Origin: Dipylidium caninum
Taxonomy: Eukaryota; Platyhelminthes; Cestoda; Cyclophyllidea; Dipylidiidae
Length of the DNA stretch: 64,000 bases
NCBI GenBank assembly: GCA_017562135.1
Contig: QEYB01000526.1
Coordinates: 512,467-576,466, forward strand
Reading direction: 5' to 3'
Positions 32,881 through 46,305 of this stretch are shown here, in pieces. Position 1 is the first letter of the stretch, and each line of letters opens with the position of its first letter. Both the position numbers and the translations under genes were made by a program. Under the pieces are notes generated by a model, which had not been told where the DNA came from, made no database searches, and saw only the letters and a program-made list of their open reading frames with translations.

Positions 32881-35800
32881 CACCCTCTGCGCGGATCGAC
32901 TGGACGCGGCGGGGCGCGGCGAGGCGAGGCGGAGTGGCGAGATTTCACCTTGCCTGACGATTTTGTGGCATTCCTAGCCAAGGAGAAAACAAAAACAATT
33001 ATTCTACAACGTGTTTCTATCCTGGCTGAAAGTTTTCGTCTGCGGCAAACAGCTTTTTCCTCTTCCTCCTCGTCCGCCGTCCTTTCTCATTGAATCCCCC
33101 CCCTCGAACTTACAAGGAGGAGAAGATTTCTCGAAGTATAACAGCCGAGAGGCGGGTGCCAGAGGCTCCCGAGGTCCAGCAACAGACGACTTTCTCCACC
33201 TTCTGCGTCACTGGCGAAGGGTGGGGAGTTGGGGCAGAGTTTTTCCTACCTCCTGGAAGAAGACGCCTAGAAATAGGCTGGATGGGGGGTTCCCCCGCCG
33301 ACGGAACTCGGCCCCTCGGGGCCGGAGAGGCAGGTCTCTGGCTGCCAGCCCTCGCACCTTGGACGACATTGGCGGAGGAGGAGAAGTCCATGAAGGCGTT
33401 TGCATCTCGAGTGAGTTCAGGGATGGACGCAGTCGCCGTCGAGAGCGAAGTGGAAGGTTGTTGGCATGCGGACTGATTTGTTCTTCAACAGGTTCACTCG
33501 ACGCTCCTCCATTCGCCCAGCTTTCCATCGCCTCGGAACTTCTTCACTTCCTCTCTCGTCGGTCTTTCCGTGCTTCCATCCATTTACCCGTTTCGCCGTC
33601 CATTCGTCGTTAGTCCGCCGTTTCGCCTATCCACCTGTCTCTCCGCCGTTATCCGCCCTTCCACCCACAGATTCTGCATCGTCCACCCGCCCGGGGATAG
33701 ACGGGCGAGTGGAGACGGCCGCGACGATGGGAATGACGACTCCCACTCGCCGTGGTATCCTCGTTTCCACGGAAAATGATGCCTCCCCACAACCAGACAA
33801 ATAATTAGCTACTCAAAATCCCCGAGCTGTTCTCGCCCACGAAGACCATCCGCCAGAATGTCGAGCGACTCGCCTCCCCCCGCCCCCGGGACAGGCTGGA
33901 CGCATCAAGTGGCACTGAGACTTCAATCACTCCTCCTGTCGCCTCTGATTAATGGGCGGCTGTTTCTGTTTGCGCGTAAATCCCATCTCGTTAATTTCCT
34001 CCCCGGCCTCGTCCCCTGCCAGGCGGAGGGGGCGAGGCGGGAATCAAGGCCGGCCGCCCGACGGGCGTCAGGCCCCTTCGTGCCGCGGGGGAAAGCCGCC
34101 ACTGACAGCGTCGCGAGGGGCGACCGAGTAATTTGGTCAATGGACACGTCTCTGGGCCAATTCCGCGAGTCCATCCCTCACGCCGACTGTCTTTCGGCCT
34201 CTTTCGGACAGACAGGGACAAAAGCCTCGGCGAGCCGGATGTCTCGTCCGCAGGCGAGGGCGTTCTTAGGCTACGCGACCGTCTCCAAAGGCGTTATCTC
34301 CGACCACCGGAGCCTCGGGGCCGCCTCGTAGGCCCGACGGCCGAGTGGGCTAAAGAGAAGGAGGATGCCTGACCAAGACGACGTAGAGACAATTCACTCC
34401 ACCGTCTCGTGATTAATTCATTGCCCTGCCTCTGTTCGACCCCACTGGAGGGCGCTGGCTGTTGACCGTGGCGATGGAAACAGGCTATCGCTCGTCCACA
34501 GGGCCATCGTCCAGTCGAGGTGAAAACCCTCGGTGGCGAGGCGACCACAGAGTCGGACAGGTGATGCGGCCGGGTAGAAGGCGAAAATCGAGCTGTGATT
34601 TGGTTAAATTGACTCATCAAGTGGGCGAAATTCCCCATTTCGACTGGGAAAGACATCACACGCCTTGGGGCGGCCGGTGATAAGATTTGCACTTTAACGG
34701 GTGAGCTGCCGCCTCGTCCGCCCTCCTCTTTCATCGCGCCTCAACTCCCCACTCGCCCGCGCCCCACAGTGGTTGCCACCATTTCTCGCCTCCTAAACAC
34801 GAGTAATTGCGCTGAGGGGCTTTTCGGTCGCCAAGGCGATGCGAGGCTTGTACATTTCGCTTGGCGCAACACCTCCTCGTGCCTCCGCCCGAAGTCTGGA
34901 ACTCAGCGCTGGGCTCTGCGCTTCGCCCCTCGCCATTCTTCGTCCCGACGAATCGCTGGCGTAGACCAGGTTGGCGATGCGGCCACCCCGCCGCCGCCGC
35001 CTCTCCCGCCCCCCCCTCCTGGCCCCCTTCAGGGCGATTGGCCGCTCGGCCGGAGGGCAGAGGCCACTGTCGGTTGGTCTCCGGCCGGACGATCACGAAG
35101 AGGCCATCGTCACCGGGTGTAAGTGCTAACGGGTAAAAGAAAATGACATTTTGAGGAAGTTCGGACTTGAAGCGGCGGAATTGGAAACAACTCGCTTCAC
35201 TCGCCGCCGAGCTTTAAGCGTTACAGCAATTGGCCTGTTAACCTCAGAAGTTGACTGGGATGGCCGTGCAGGGCTGTGGGCAACACGAAGTGGACCTCCT
35301 TGGAGCGTCGGGGATTGGCCACTGAGCCGAAGTCGCCTCCGAAGGAGCCAGGGACCAGCGCAACTAACCTTGCAACATCCTGAGACAAAGAATACCCGAC
35401 CAGAGAAGGAGAAGGCGGAGGCGGAGGAGGAAGGGAGGAAGCGAGGGTCGAGGGGGCGAGGGGAGGGACTGAGGGAAGGCGGGTGAGAGAAAAAGAGAAT
35501 CTGGCGCTGTTGTTTCTCTCCTCCGGAAGGCGGTGAGGGCGGCGGACGGCGAGAGGATGGCGGGGGGTGGGCGGAGGGGAGAACAGAGAGGCCGAGGCTG
35601 AAGAGCCAGGGGAAAACGTGCCGAAGTCTGTGTTTTCGTCTCTCGCACGGGCTAATGAAAGTCACGTAGACAAGGTTGCGACGTAATTGAGCGGACGGAG
35701 ACAATGACTGCAATAATCGCGTCGGGGCTGATAAATTCCTCTCAACACAGCGGCTCGACGACGTGTTCCCATCCCTCCGTCCTCATTCCTCCCTCTGAGG

Positions 35801-37051
35801 CTTCCCCCAGGTGGAGAATACATTTGGGCGAAGTGGGCTTCCATTTGCCTCGGCAGGCAGTCTCCCACTGCCTGTCGATCGTTGCCCAAGCGACATCAGC
35901 GTCTCATCTGGCACAGACGGAAAAGCGGATCCCCGTCTCCCGACTGGATGTACGACAATCCGGCAGCTTCGTCTCTTCAGCGCCACTTGCTCGGCGAGAA
36001 AACGCTACGTCGGTGTCCTCGACCTTCGCCGCCACCCGCGGACGTCCTTGCGGCCTCCGATTCGCCGTGGACGCGGCGAAAGCGCGGAGAGCATCAAGGA
36101 GGTGTATTCTCCTCGGGCCCCATCCCATTGCGCGGAGGGCAGCAGCCTCCGTTTGGCCTGCTTCGGCATTAGTGCTTTCCGCCCACGAGGGAGCGCGGCT
36201 GAGTTAATAATTCAGTCATACGCTTAATTAGACGAGAGTCGCCCCCGAAGCCCATCAGCGGGTGGGCGAGCGGGGCGGCGGCGGTGTTTTAAGAGTTCAT
36301 CTGAGGAAAGAGAATACGAGATACGAGAGAGTTAATTAGCTCTTCCGGCGTGTACTTGAAGGGGCGCACAGCCGCGGCGTCCGCGTCCCGATGCCGCCGG
36401 AGAAGTTAAGAAAGCCGCTCCGGCAAACCACCGACTCGCGGCCGACTGGGAGCAGCAGACAAAAGCAGCCGCGCGACGCGGTGGGGGAGGAGGAGGAGGA
36501 GAGCCGGGGACCGCAGTCGGAGGCTTGGGAGGATAGACGGACTCGAGCGGGGCGTGGCAAATAGAGCCTACGCTTCGGTGCTGTCGCGCCGAGGCCGCTG
36601 GAGGGCGCGTCGATGCGGACGAGATGGGAAGAGGTGCCGCGGAAGCAAGACGTGACGCCCCCTTCCCAGCCCTTTCGCCGTCTTCTCCTCCTCCTGACAG
36701 CGAGTTCGCCTCTCCCCCTTCCTGCTGGGTAAAATTTCACCGATGGAAAGGAAAGAAGTGTCCTCTCCTACGGCCGTGGGAGTTACTCGAGGGGACAAAA
36801 GAATTGGGAAGTGGGCGCGGACGCAGGTGTTGCCCTATCAAGACGCGGTATGTTGAAGCGCCCTCACCAACCGCTTCCTCTGGGCTCCACTCACGTCGCA
36901 GAAGCCGCCGTTCTCCCCTCCGCGACCCCGGTAGCCGAGGCAGTGCCCAGAGCGGAGGAGGAGACGGCAGCGGAGCGTGGAAGCATCGCGAGGAGGGCGA
37001 GTGAAGTGGCATCAGACGTCGGCCTCGGGGGGCGGCCACTGCAACCACCAC

Positions 37052-37195
37052 CACCGCGAGAACCGCCGGTCGTGTGTCAGTCGCGTCGTGGTGGGGGTGA
37101 AGACGACGGACCGTGAGAAACAGAGTCGAGACGTCCGAGTGTGCGGGAGACGATTGAGGCGTAGGCAGCACCGTGGCAGATGTCAGTCAACGCAT
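37052..37195 (-). repeat. Diverged dispersed repeat, copy 2
   Basis: Opposite-strand partner of 29932-30075; the weaker similarity continues some distance to lower coordinates. Confidence 0.6.
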
Positions 37196-38167
37196 CCCCC
37201 CCCCCCCCGGCGACGCGGTGAATGAGGTCAGAGTTGGAGAAGTGAACCGTCCGCCGCGTCGAAGGCTTCGGGGAAAGCAGGAGGCGAAGTGGGGCGAGCG
37301 CCAGCTCCGAAAATGGGGTTTTGGCCTTTCCTCACTCAGGAAATCCCATTTTCGCGTCGGCCGCTTCTTCTTCGCTCCCGCCTCCCCGTCTCGAGGAAAA
37401 ACGTCGGGTGGCCGCTCGTCTCACAGACGAATCACCGGTCCGTCGACTCCTGTCGCCTTCTTCGCTCACCACGTAACCTCTACGTGAACGCCTCCTTCGT
37501 CTCCTGCGGTGATGCGCGAGAAGGTCAAAGGCTGCCGGTCAGTGCAAGGACCTCCGCCACCTTCCAGCGCCCTTGTCGAGGCTCCGCAGGCGAGGACGCG
37601 TAAAAGCATCTCCTCCTCTTCCTCCTCTTCCTCCCTTTTGGTCATTCCGCCGCTCTCCGACCTCGCTGCCGTAGCGCCGAGGCGCTGGAGGTGGAGGAGG
37701 AGCTCTCAGCGTTTTCGTCGGAGAGAACAAACTGTCATAGGAAGGAGGCTTTTAAAGAGACACAGTGAATTCTTTCCGACTGGAATCGGGAGACGGCGAC
37801 GAGGCGAAGTTACCAGATCCCTTACATTTCAAAAGGGAAATTCACTTGTGATGGAACCCTGAAAAATGATTTACGTGCCGACTGCCCAGCCACCGGACTG
37901 CGATACCGCACCGTCGTATTTTCACCCTCTTCTCTGCCGGTTTTCCCTCTTTTCCTCTCGCAACCGCCAGCGCCGAGGCGGATGTGACAGGCTCCGCTCC
38001 TCGACTAGTTGACTTGCTGACTGAAAAACGGAGTTTTAGCCTCGGTTAGTCGATCACTTTCGGCAAAATCGCTCCTGCGAGCCGAAGAGCTCCAACAAGG
38101 AGGATTCTCCGTCCGCCACAGGTGGGGAATAGCTGACCCCGGCGCCCTGTCCGTTGCAAACCTCCTC

Positions 38168-38198
38168 CTTCCGCCTTCCGCCTTCCGCCTTCCGCCCT
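38168..38198. repeat. (CCTTCCG)n short tandem repeat
   Basis: About four heptamer units. Confidence 0.85.
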
Positions 38199-39494
38199 CT
38201 CCCCGCCAGGGAAATTGACGACCTTCTTTTGGCACGTACGCTTGTCACGCGGCTCACTCGCCTTTTCAGCGAGGCCTGCGAGGTGGTCCGCGCACAGTGG
38301 AAGCCCAAGATGCTCCGTGGCGCGTCTCCGTCCGTCTACTGGTGTCCGTGCAGCCCAGACTGTAATGTTTTACGCTCGCGGGCGAACGTTGAGCCTCCGT
38401 GGCGCTGAGAGGGTGAAGAATGGAGCGGCGCGTATGGCTGAGAAGCCGCGATTTTGCCTCTTCGCAGGTGGAGAGCCTGTTTTATCCGGACCTCCTCGAA
38501 ACCGTGTCAATGCGGAATGACCTAATCAGTCATTCCGTGTGCATCCGAAAGGCTAAATTACTTCCATCTCTCGGACACGGTGATGCACTAGTCCTCTGAC
38601 AGGCGGAGCGCTGCGATAAGACGCGATGTCTAATTGTACTTTTCCTCTCCGCCCTCCACCCTCCGCCCTTCACCCCTCTGGAGCTCCACCTGCGCCCATC
38701 CACCGCCAGGCACCTTATGCCGGGCCGGAGAAGACGGTTTCGCCCTCCACCTCCGCGAATGTCACCTCTGACGGGTGGATGACACTTGTCGGCCGAATTA
38801 ACTCCTTCCGACCGGCCGATTCCCCCGGGCATTCGGGATGAAAGTGGACCTGATGGCCTTAACACCATGCGACGGCGGCGGGGGCGGCGGACGGCGGCCT
38901 GGACAGAATGGACGTGGAAGGAATTGTGGCCTGCCGCAAAATGCTTTCCAAAGTTAACTTCGCCCTCGACCTCTTCGCAAGGGAATCGGTTAAATTTACC
39001 CGAGATGACTGGGCGAACATCCCCACTGCGTTTAATGGGCCGACGAGGCGAAGACTCCGTTTTTGTCCCGTTTGTCACGCGCGCGCTCGTGTCGCCCACT
39101 CCACCGCCCGCCCCCCGCGGCGCACATAAAAGTTACGCCTTGAAGGCGGTAAAACTGGGCACAGAAACGTGAAATGCCGGAAGTTGAGGCGGATGCCTTT
39201 GTCCTCGCCCAACTGCCTGTTCCCAACGCCCAGTGGGGAATAGCGGCGGACGCGATTCGGCCAAGGGGACGCGTTTTACAGGATCCCGGCGCAGGATTTG
39301 AGCGATTTGGTCCTCCGCGACCGCGGTGTCTGGAGGAAGAGGAGGCGACGGGGGCAGTTGAGTCGCCTCAATAGCAGGAAAGAGGAAGGACACGGCAATC
39401 GGCCATGCAACACGCCTCGTGCGACGTGGACTGCACAACAGGCCAGTGCGATTGGTGCGTCGCAGGTGCCCGCCGCCTCGTCTCGCTGTCGGGC

Positions 39495-39580
39495 AGAGCG
39501 TCGGGCATGGTCCTGACCTCGGACCGGCCGAAGATTGGTCTTCCATCCGCCTCGGGGTCTCACGGCCCGCACGAAGGGCG
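39495..39580 (+). repeat. Second diverged repeat family, copy 2
   Basis: Direct-orientation partner of 32786-32880. Confidence 0.5.
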
Positions 39581-39702
39581 GCAGAGCACCGCCGGAAGGA
39601 AAGGAATGCCACTGAGTGTCTAGTAAGGAGTCGGGCAGTGTCCTCCTCTTCTCCAGTCCTCCGTCCGTCCCATTTGTCGCCTACTGGCTTTTAACCCGAC
39701 AA

Positions 39703-40265
39703 CGAGCGTGACGAGGCAGTGGGTTGGTTGGTTGCCGTGGGTTGCCGTGGGTTCGTGGGTTGCCGTGGGTTGCCGTGGCACGAGAGTAGCGCCGCAGGCG
39801 GAGAGAAAGGCTGCTGCGGACGAGGAAGTCGTCGAAGAGACGCCAGTGATGAGAGGGAAGGCAGGCAGATGAGGGCGGACGGTGTGTGGATGCCCAAACC
39901 TCGCTCGGTGCTCCACCTCGTAGAAATACAGAGGCCCCGAGGAAGCGTGAGGAGACGCCTCCTGCTCCTTCATCGATGGAGCCTGTGGAAGGAGGGCGGC
40001 GACCAGGACACCCGCGGTCGAGGGGCGAGGCAATTCTGGCCCCGGCGGGTAGCAACACCTCCACCCGCCTGCAAAGCCCCACGTCGGGACTCTCCTCTGC
40101 CACATCGCGCCTCCTCGCGGTGTTCACATGCCAACGTTCGAGTCCACACCAGAGCTCGAGGGGCGAGGGGCGAGGGCGACGGGGCGAGACGGAAAATTGA
40201 CGAGGCAGACAGCGATCGCCGCGCTGGAAGGAGGAGGAGGTGGAGGAGGAGGAGGAGGAGGAAGA
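39703..40265 (+). repeat. Inverted repeat 2, segment A
   Basis: Reverse complement recurs at about 53450-54017 at roughly 90% identity by eye. It directly adjoins segment B. A GTGGGTTGCC minisatellite at its left edge is expanded compared with the partner. Confidence 0.85.
39718..39781. repeat. GTGGGTTGCC minisatellite
   Basis: About five imperfect 10-bp units; G-rich on the plus strand. Confidence 0.8.
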
Positions 40266-40830
40266 AGAAACCACCAAACACCCACCACACGCCGTTGCGG
40301 CGCGCTGACCTGCCACCAAGCTGCGCCTCGCCATGCCAAGTCACACTGTGGGCGGTGAGGCAACCGAAGGCGACTTTTAGCCTCCCGCCGCCACCACCGA
40401 GACAGCCTTCGTCCACCACTCCTCTCACACAGGACTGCGCCACCTCCGAGGTGGACTGATGCCCTTCCCGATCGCCGGCTTAGCCGAGCGTGGGCGATTT
40501 TGCACCTGTGGGGTGGGAGGAAAAGCAGCCCGCGCCCACCCACGTCCACCCGGACGAATGTCCTCCCTTGCCAGCAGCCCCCTCGCCGCCGCACACTCAA
40601 TCTCGTCCACCCCGTCTGCGCCACTCCTCCAAACTAGCCTCTCAAACAGCACGGGTACGCGGAGGCCAACGAGGCGGTTATTTCCGCCCCCACCCAATGT
40701 TGTGCGCTTTTATCCTCGCGCCGTCTTCCCTCTGCGACCCACTCGATGCAGTCGGAGCGTTGGACGACCGCTCGGCCAGCTGCTCTCGTGGCGAGTGAGG
40801 CGAGACGGACATTGCTATTACTCGGGTAGG

Positions 40831-40870
40831 AGACGAGGAGGAGGAGGAGGAGGAGGAGGAGGAGGACGAC
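40831..40870. repeat. (GGA)n array
   Basis: About 13 GGA units. Confidence 0.9.
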
Positions 40871-41340
40871 GAAGAAGTTCGTCTCGAGTCAACGAGGAGC
40901 AGCGGGAAAAGGAGGAGGAGGAGGAGGAGGAGGAGGAGGAGGAGGAAAAGGAGGCAGACAAAACACGTCCCCGCCTCTCAGTGAAGGCCACGGGGGCACC
41001 GACGAGTGAGCGACGTGCCACCGCAGACGGGTCGAGGGCGTGGACCAGAGGCAGTAGGCGAGAGGCAGTGGGCGCAGCACCTCGCTCGCCGCACCAAACC
41101 GCCTCGTGTGCAGGCTCGGGGAGCACTGGCTGACGGTGGCGAGTCTGGAAATTGCGACAGATTGCCACGGCGGCACTTACTTCCTGCCCGGCGCAACGAA
41201 CACTCCACCTGCTGCGCAGTGCCCCGCTGCCACCTTCCCCGCCGGAAGAGCATCTGCGCTGCCTCGAGCACACGTCTCGCCTCAAAAGCGTTGGGCGTGG
41301 GGGACGAGGAGGAGGACGAGGAGACGAGGACGAGGAGGAA

Positions 41341-41382
41341 AAGGAGGAGGAGGAGGAGGAGGAGGAGGAGGAGGAGGAGAGT
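41341..41382. repeat. (GGA)n array
   Basis: About 14 GGA units; the partner CCT array is at 46438-46481. Confidence 0.9.
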
Positions 41383-41658
41383 TGGCCGCCTACGTGGGCA
41401 ATTGCGCTCCGGTCTAGAAAGTGGGTTTATGTGTGTTCAAACTAACGAGATGGTGGTTTTCGGTCAACAAGGCGGAGTTGGGCGGGTGGTGCGGCTTTGC
41501 TGCCATCGCCGGCAGCAACGCCACAAAGATGAACGCTGCCTTCTCGTGGCGGGTGCGGGGAGGCGGACGTTACTATTAGTCGGGGAGGAGGGGAGGCTGG
41601 CCGCCTAAGTGGGGAAATTCCGTTCGGTCCGGAAAATGGGCTTATGTGTGTTGAAACC
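41381..41658. repeat. Local direct repeat
   Basis: A 63-bp motif (GGCCGCCTA..GTGGG through TTATGTGTGTT.AAAC) at 41381-41443 recurs at 41596-41658 in direct orientation with about 75-80% identity, 215 bp apart. Confidence 0.7.
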
Positions 41659-44600
41659 CCGGTCCGCATGGGCAACCGAAGGCGCATTTTTGCCTCCACC
41701 ACCCGCTCCCGACAGGCAGAAGACGCGCGGAGGTGCGGTCGAGTGTTGAGCGTCGAGGTGGAGTGCTGAGCTGCCTGGCCGCGAATCGACCGAGGCGTGA
41801 GGCGGCATTGCGGGCGAAGCGAATTTCAACTGCTCCGCGACCGCCGTGGGCCATCGGCAGTTCCTCGTGCGAAGTGACCCTGTCCATTAACTCCCGCGAC
41901 GTGGGCACGGACACCGCCATCAGCGCAATTTCCGCCTCACTCTGCCATCGGTTGCGCTTGCCCCAACCACTTTGTCACTCCGCCCTCCCCCCCTCCCTTC
42001 CTCCCTCTTCCTTCCTCTCCTCTGCTCCCCTCTCCTCCCCCCTCGCCTCCCCATCCCTCCCCTCCCCTCCGCCCGCCCGCCTCGCCTCGCCTCGCCTCGC
42101 CTCACCTCACCTCACCTCACCTCACCTCATCTTCTCTTCCTCTCTCTCTCTGTCGGGTCTTTGGCTCACCCACGCGAGCAGGAAAGTAATGACGATGGAA
42201 TGCGGAAGCACTTCGACCGCACTTCGAAGTGGACGTAGCTTGGAATCGCCCTACCGCCTGCCCCGTCCCCCCCAGTGTTAATGGTGGCGAAGGCGTTGAA
42301 ATGGAACGACAGACGATCTCCGACGCTTCTCCTGAGACCCCGAGAGCTCGACAGCCACCGGACGGTAGAGTACGCGCCCGTCGTCGCCATCTCACCGAGC
42401 CGCGCCTCGGCGGCTGTTGGCAGGGCAATGCCGCGTCCTCAGCTCCAGACGAATAGTCTGCCGTCGGGTGCCTTGGCTTCCAGCGCTCCTTGTTCAAGTC
42501 GCCTCTGTACATCCTCGAGCTGTTCCTTCTCCGCGACGCCGCATTCCAACTCTTTTCCTTTCCCCCCTTCGCTACGTGGCCTGACGTCCCGCGAGGGCCT
42601 CCACCCTCCCCGCTCAGGAGTCGGCGACTCCCGACCGACCGAGGAAATCCCCGTGTCCCCGACATGGCCAGGCAAGTCGCCTCACCGGTGCGCACGACTT
42701 GACGCGGCGACGGAGCGGCCGCCACCCCACGGGGACGTTTTTTCTGCTCTTAAGTGGGTTTCGTGTGTGTGTGTGTGGTTGGCGGATGAAGAGGAAGACT
42801 TGCCTGACGTGGAACCTTTTTATTTCTTTTTATCCGCAAAAATGATAAAATTTTACTGATATATTCTACCTGGTAATAATGTGGAAGGAGGGAGATTTTT
42901 ATCGCCACCTCACCATTACCGCGATTGCCGCGCTGCTGCTGCTGCCGACGCCACCGCCGCCGCCGCCACCGCCGCTGGGGCAGTCGCAGCTTAAGCTCCG
43001 CAAGCGCCACCGCCAAATGCGCGCGCCCCATGTGTCCGGATGCTTCCCGCACGGCGGGGGGCGGCGCTGTGAGAAGTGGACAGCAGCGTGGACGCCGGGG
43101 GTGGGTGATGGGGGAGGGGGTGGCGGCAGTTGGTGGGTGCGGCTACCACCCACTCCGGAAATGGTGTAGCGTAGCAGTGAAAAAGTAGCAACAACGTTGT
43201 CAACTCAAAAAAGTCTCTCGACTGCGTAATTTGACTTTGGTCCACAAAACTTCGGGCCCCGTGGATTTGCCCATTTAGCCGGGCAAGGCGGGGGAGGGGG
43301 CGAGTGCGAGGGGGGGGCATCAAATGTGACCTCCTAGTCAAAAAAAAAACATCAAACACCGCGCATCGATTAAACCACCGACCGATGAACATTTCTCACC
43401 GCCGCCACCACCGCCGCCGCCGCCGCCGGGCCCCCAGCCCCGCTCCGCCCCGTCCCGCCGCCCTCCCCAACCACATAGTTTCGCGCCATAAAAGCATTGT
43501 GATGATGATGCCGTAAAAAAGGGTGTTGGAGCAAAGTGATTAAAATTCTCAACTGATTTATTTTTTGGCAGTGCCATTGTGAATGGGAAACTACTTTAGC
43601 GAACGAGTCTACTCCCCACGGGGCGGCGGTTGGGGGTGGAGAAGCAACTTCAGGGTGGGAAGGCGGCTCCACGAGACGACGAAGCTGGTGGCGAGCGGAT
43701 TTGAGGAGAGAGGAGAGGCGGAGGAGCAGGCGGAACGTCGAGCGGCACTCCGGCGATGCCAGCCTCGTCGCGGAGGGGGCGACGCAGCGCTCGGTCGAGT
43801 AGTCGCTGGACGGCTTGTCCTACTGGCGTTCAATCCGAAGTGGGACATTTATGCTATTGCGTCTCCCGATCTCCACGGCGAGGTTGGACAAGCGGGTCAG
43901 CCTCCGCGCGCAGAGGTGGCCTCGGCCTCCACCTCGGCATCCAAAGGACAACGGTCAACGCATCCACGACGAGAAGAGTCGTCCTACAATCGAATCACCG
44001 ACACGACCTTCTGTCATTCGCCCGATCGCTATGGCCACGGAGGGCCGAGGCGCGATGGAGAGCGGATCTAAACGCCTGCACGCCTACGAGACGCTGTTGG
44101 AAGCCCTTCGGGCCGTCTGCGCTCGTCCGGGCACTTGTGGAAGAGGAAGAGGAGGTACGGGCCGGCCACTCCACGACTTGACGCCGCGGGCCATTGGTTG
44201 GAGAAAGGAGGACAGTTTGGGCATCCCAATATTATTTCCGATGTTGCTGACCTGAGGCCTCTTCGCCTCAACGCTCGATGAGCGGATAAAGAGAGACGAT
44301 GGCAGCGGCGATACGAGCACCACGCGGACATTCGCAGCCGTCGTCTCCGCAGACGGTCCACCGGACAGTGTTGCTTCGCGGCAACTCATCGGGTATTCCT
44401 GCGTGGCTTCTCTCCGACGAATTTCCACTGTAATAAAGGACACGAATCAGTCGCGGTGAGTTACTTGGTGCCTATTCAAAATGAGATTTTTTGTCCGACA
44501 GGCGACAAAGTCCAACCCGTCCCGTTGGCGGCTTCAACACCCTCACCGTGGATCTCTGCCGGTTTAGAACGCGAGTATTTCGCGTCGAGGCGTGCAACCT

Positions 44601-46305
44601 CGCACCACTTAGTTCTTCAACTCTCCACACTTCACCTAAAACGACCTAGTTACTTCGCGCACGGCTGTAGTCAAAGGCAGACCAATCGCCCGTCTCGGGA
44701 AAGCAGAGATTTTGTCATATTCCAGTCATCCTTGGGTTAGCGGGACCGCCACTTCACCCCAGATGACCACGCTAATTAACTCCCCTGGCCAACGGGGCAG
44801 AGACTGGCTTCCGCCACCTTCTCTCCGCCCCATACTCCACTTCCTGGTCACTTTCACCGTCTAGACTGGCTGTTGTGCAAGGAAACCGCTTGATCGCTGT
44901 CTATTAGCGACTCAGTGAGGCGCGGTGTCAAGCTGCAGTCTCAGATTTCCACAGTTGCAAATGTAATGTTACAAGGTGTGTGAGGTCTGCCTCGCATCGT
45001 GTGAAAGGTCTTTCCTGTATCACTTCCGGACTGGCAGCCAATCGCGTGTCCGTCAATCCACCGTCGAGTGGAGCGAAGGCCGACAGGGCCAGAAGAGGCT
45101 GACTGTCGGCCTGTACAGCTCCTCCGGGCTGCGTACTTGCACTAGGCTTAACCACCTCGGCAAGGAGGTCTTCCCAGCCTTCTTCTTAGTTCTCGTCAAT
45201 CTAGCTGTCGTCCTGGGGCATCCGGAACTACTGAAATCTAATATCAGTAGCATTGCGGGGGTGGTGCGCCACGGGACAACTAAGGCATTTTAATGTAGAT
45301 TTGAGTTGGGAACAAGACGCAAAAGAACGAGGAATTGAGGGACTGAGAAGAGGGGGCGGGGTTCTCAAATTTTCTGTTGCCTAACTAGCTGATAAGCATT
45401 TTACCACGCGTGGATGAAGTTCAAGAAAGGTGGAGAAACGGCGCGAAAAAAGTTAGGTATTCGATGAGAAGAAGGGGAAGGAAGACGCGCGTTTGTTCTC
45501 TCGTTTTCAGTCGAGACGTCTCCTCATGAAAGAGTGGCGCAGATCCTCTTCCGGGAAAGTTAGTCTTCTGCCGCGGCGTGCTTCGTGCTTAGCAGACACG
45601 AAGACTCCACTGCCAGCATACGAGGCGAGGACGCGAGGGCGATGAAGTGGTTCTCGGGCGGACGACGAGAAGTTCGCCTGGCCACACAACTCAACAGTCG
45701 AGAAAGGCGTTGGCAAAGCCTCTGTGCATCGCTCGAGCCGCAGTGGAAGAGGACGAGGTCGGATGATGATCGCCTTAACCGCCGGGCGGGTGGAGCACCG
45801 AATGAGGCTTGTTGAAGCACAAATACCTTCAAGCGTTCGACTACACAGGCGTTTTTGCCATAATTCATCCTCTGGGCGGGTTTGGGTCCACTCGTCCGGC
45901 GACGGCACCGCCCGCTTCATCTCCTAAGCCGCATGACTGGCCGCTGCCGTCCCCCCAAGTCCTAACGCCGCATTTTCCGAGGGCGATTCCTTCAAACAGA
46001 GGCAGTATAAGAGAGAAACCCGTGAGAGAGAGGCGGGTCTGTCCGATATCCACCCTGCGAGGGAAAAACGTACGCTCGGACGGTGGGTGGGTTACGCGCG
46101 CCCAAATCCAAACTGACCACGGCGAAAATCGGGATAAATGCCCAGCTGCCGACATAAAAATGGAAGCAGCCAACAGTTTTGTCCCCCACTTCCAGGACAA
46201 TGGGGATAAAACTCTCGACGAGGGAAAAATATGGGGATTTCACCCTAGAAAGTGCCCACTTTTCCCGCTCGTTCGAAGTCACTTTCGTCTCGCCTCGTCG
46301 GAGGG
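41514..46305. other. Spacer between the arms of inverted repeat 2
   Basis: About 4.8 kb. Contains a pentanucleotide repeat (CCTCG, then CCTCA) at 42080-42129. No gene recognised; an open frame at 44042-44158 reads like protein on the plus strand but has no domain or matching exons. AT-richer patches at about 42780-42880 and 45230-45480. Confidence 0.5.
42080..42129. repeat. (CCTCG)n(CCTCA)n pentanucleotide repeat
   Basis: About four CCTCG units change to about six CCTCA units. Confidence 0.9.

Larger units (their letters stand above)
27759..39702. other. GC-rich region without an identified gene
   Basis: About 12 kb. Many overlapping ORFs on both strands, all arginine/proline/serine-rich as expected from CpG-rich DNA; none has a recognisable domain or a run of compatible exons. 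Two diverged repeat pairs lie here and are listed separately. A CCTTCCG repeat occupies 38168-38198. Confidence 0.5.
40265..41513 (+). repeat. Inverted repeat 2, segment B
   Basis: About 1.25 kb; its reverse complement recurs at 46306-47560 at roughly 90% identity by eye. Contains three GGA arrays (40831-40870, 40911-40949 and 41341-41382). Right edge at CTGCCATCGCCGGC. Confidence 0.88.

Noticed and set aside
44042..44158. Protein-like frame starting MATEGRGAMESGSKRLHAYE
   Set aside because: Reads well for about 40 residues, but no domain and no compatible exons were found; the following GTACGG donor is only moderate.
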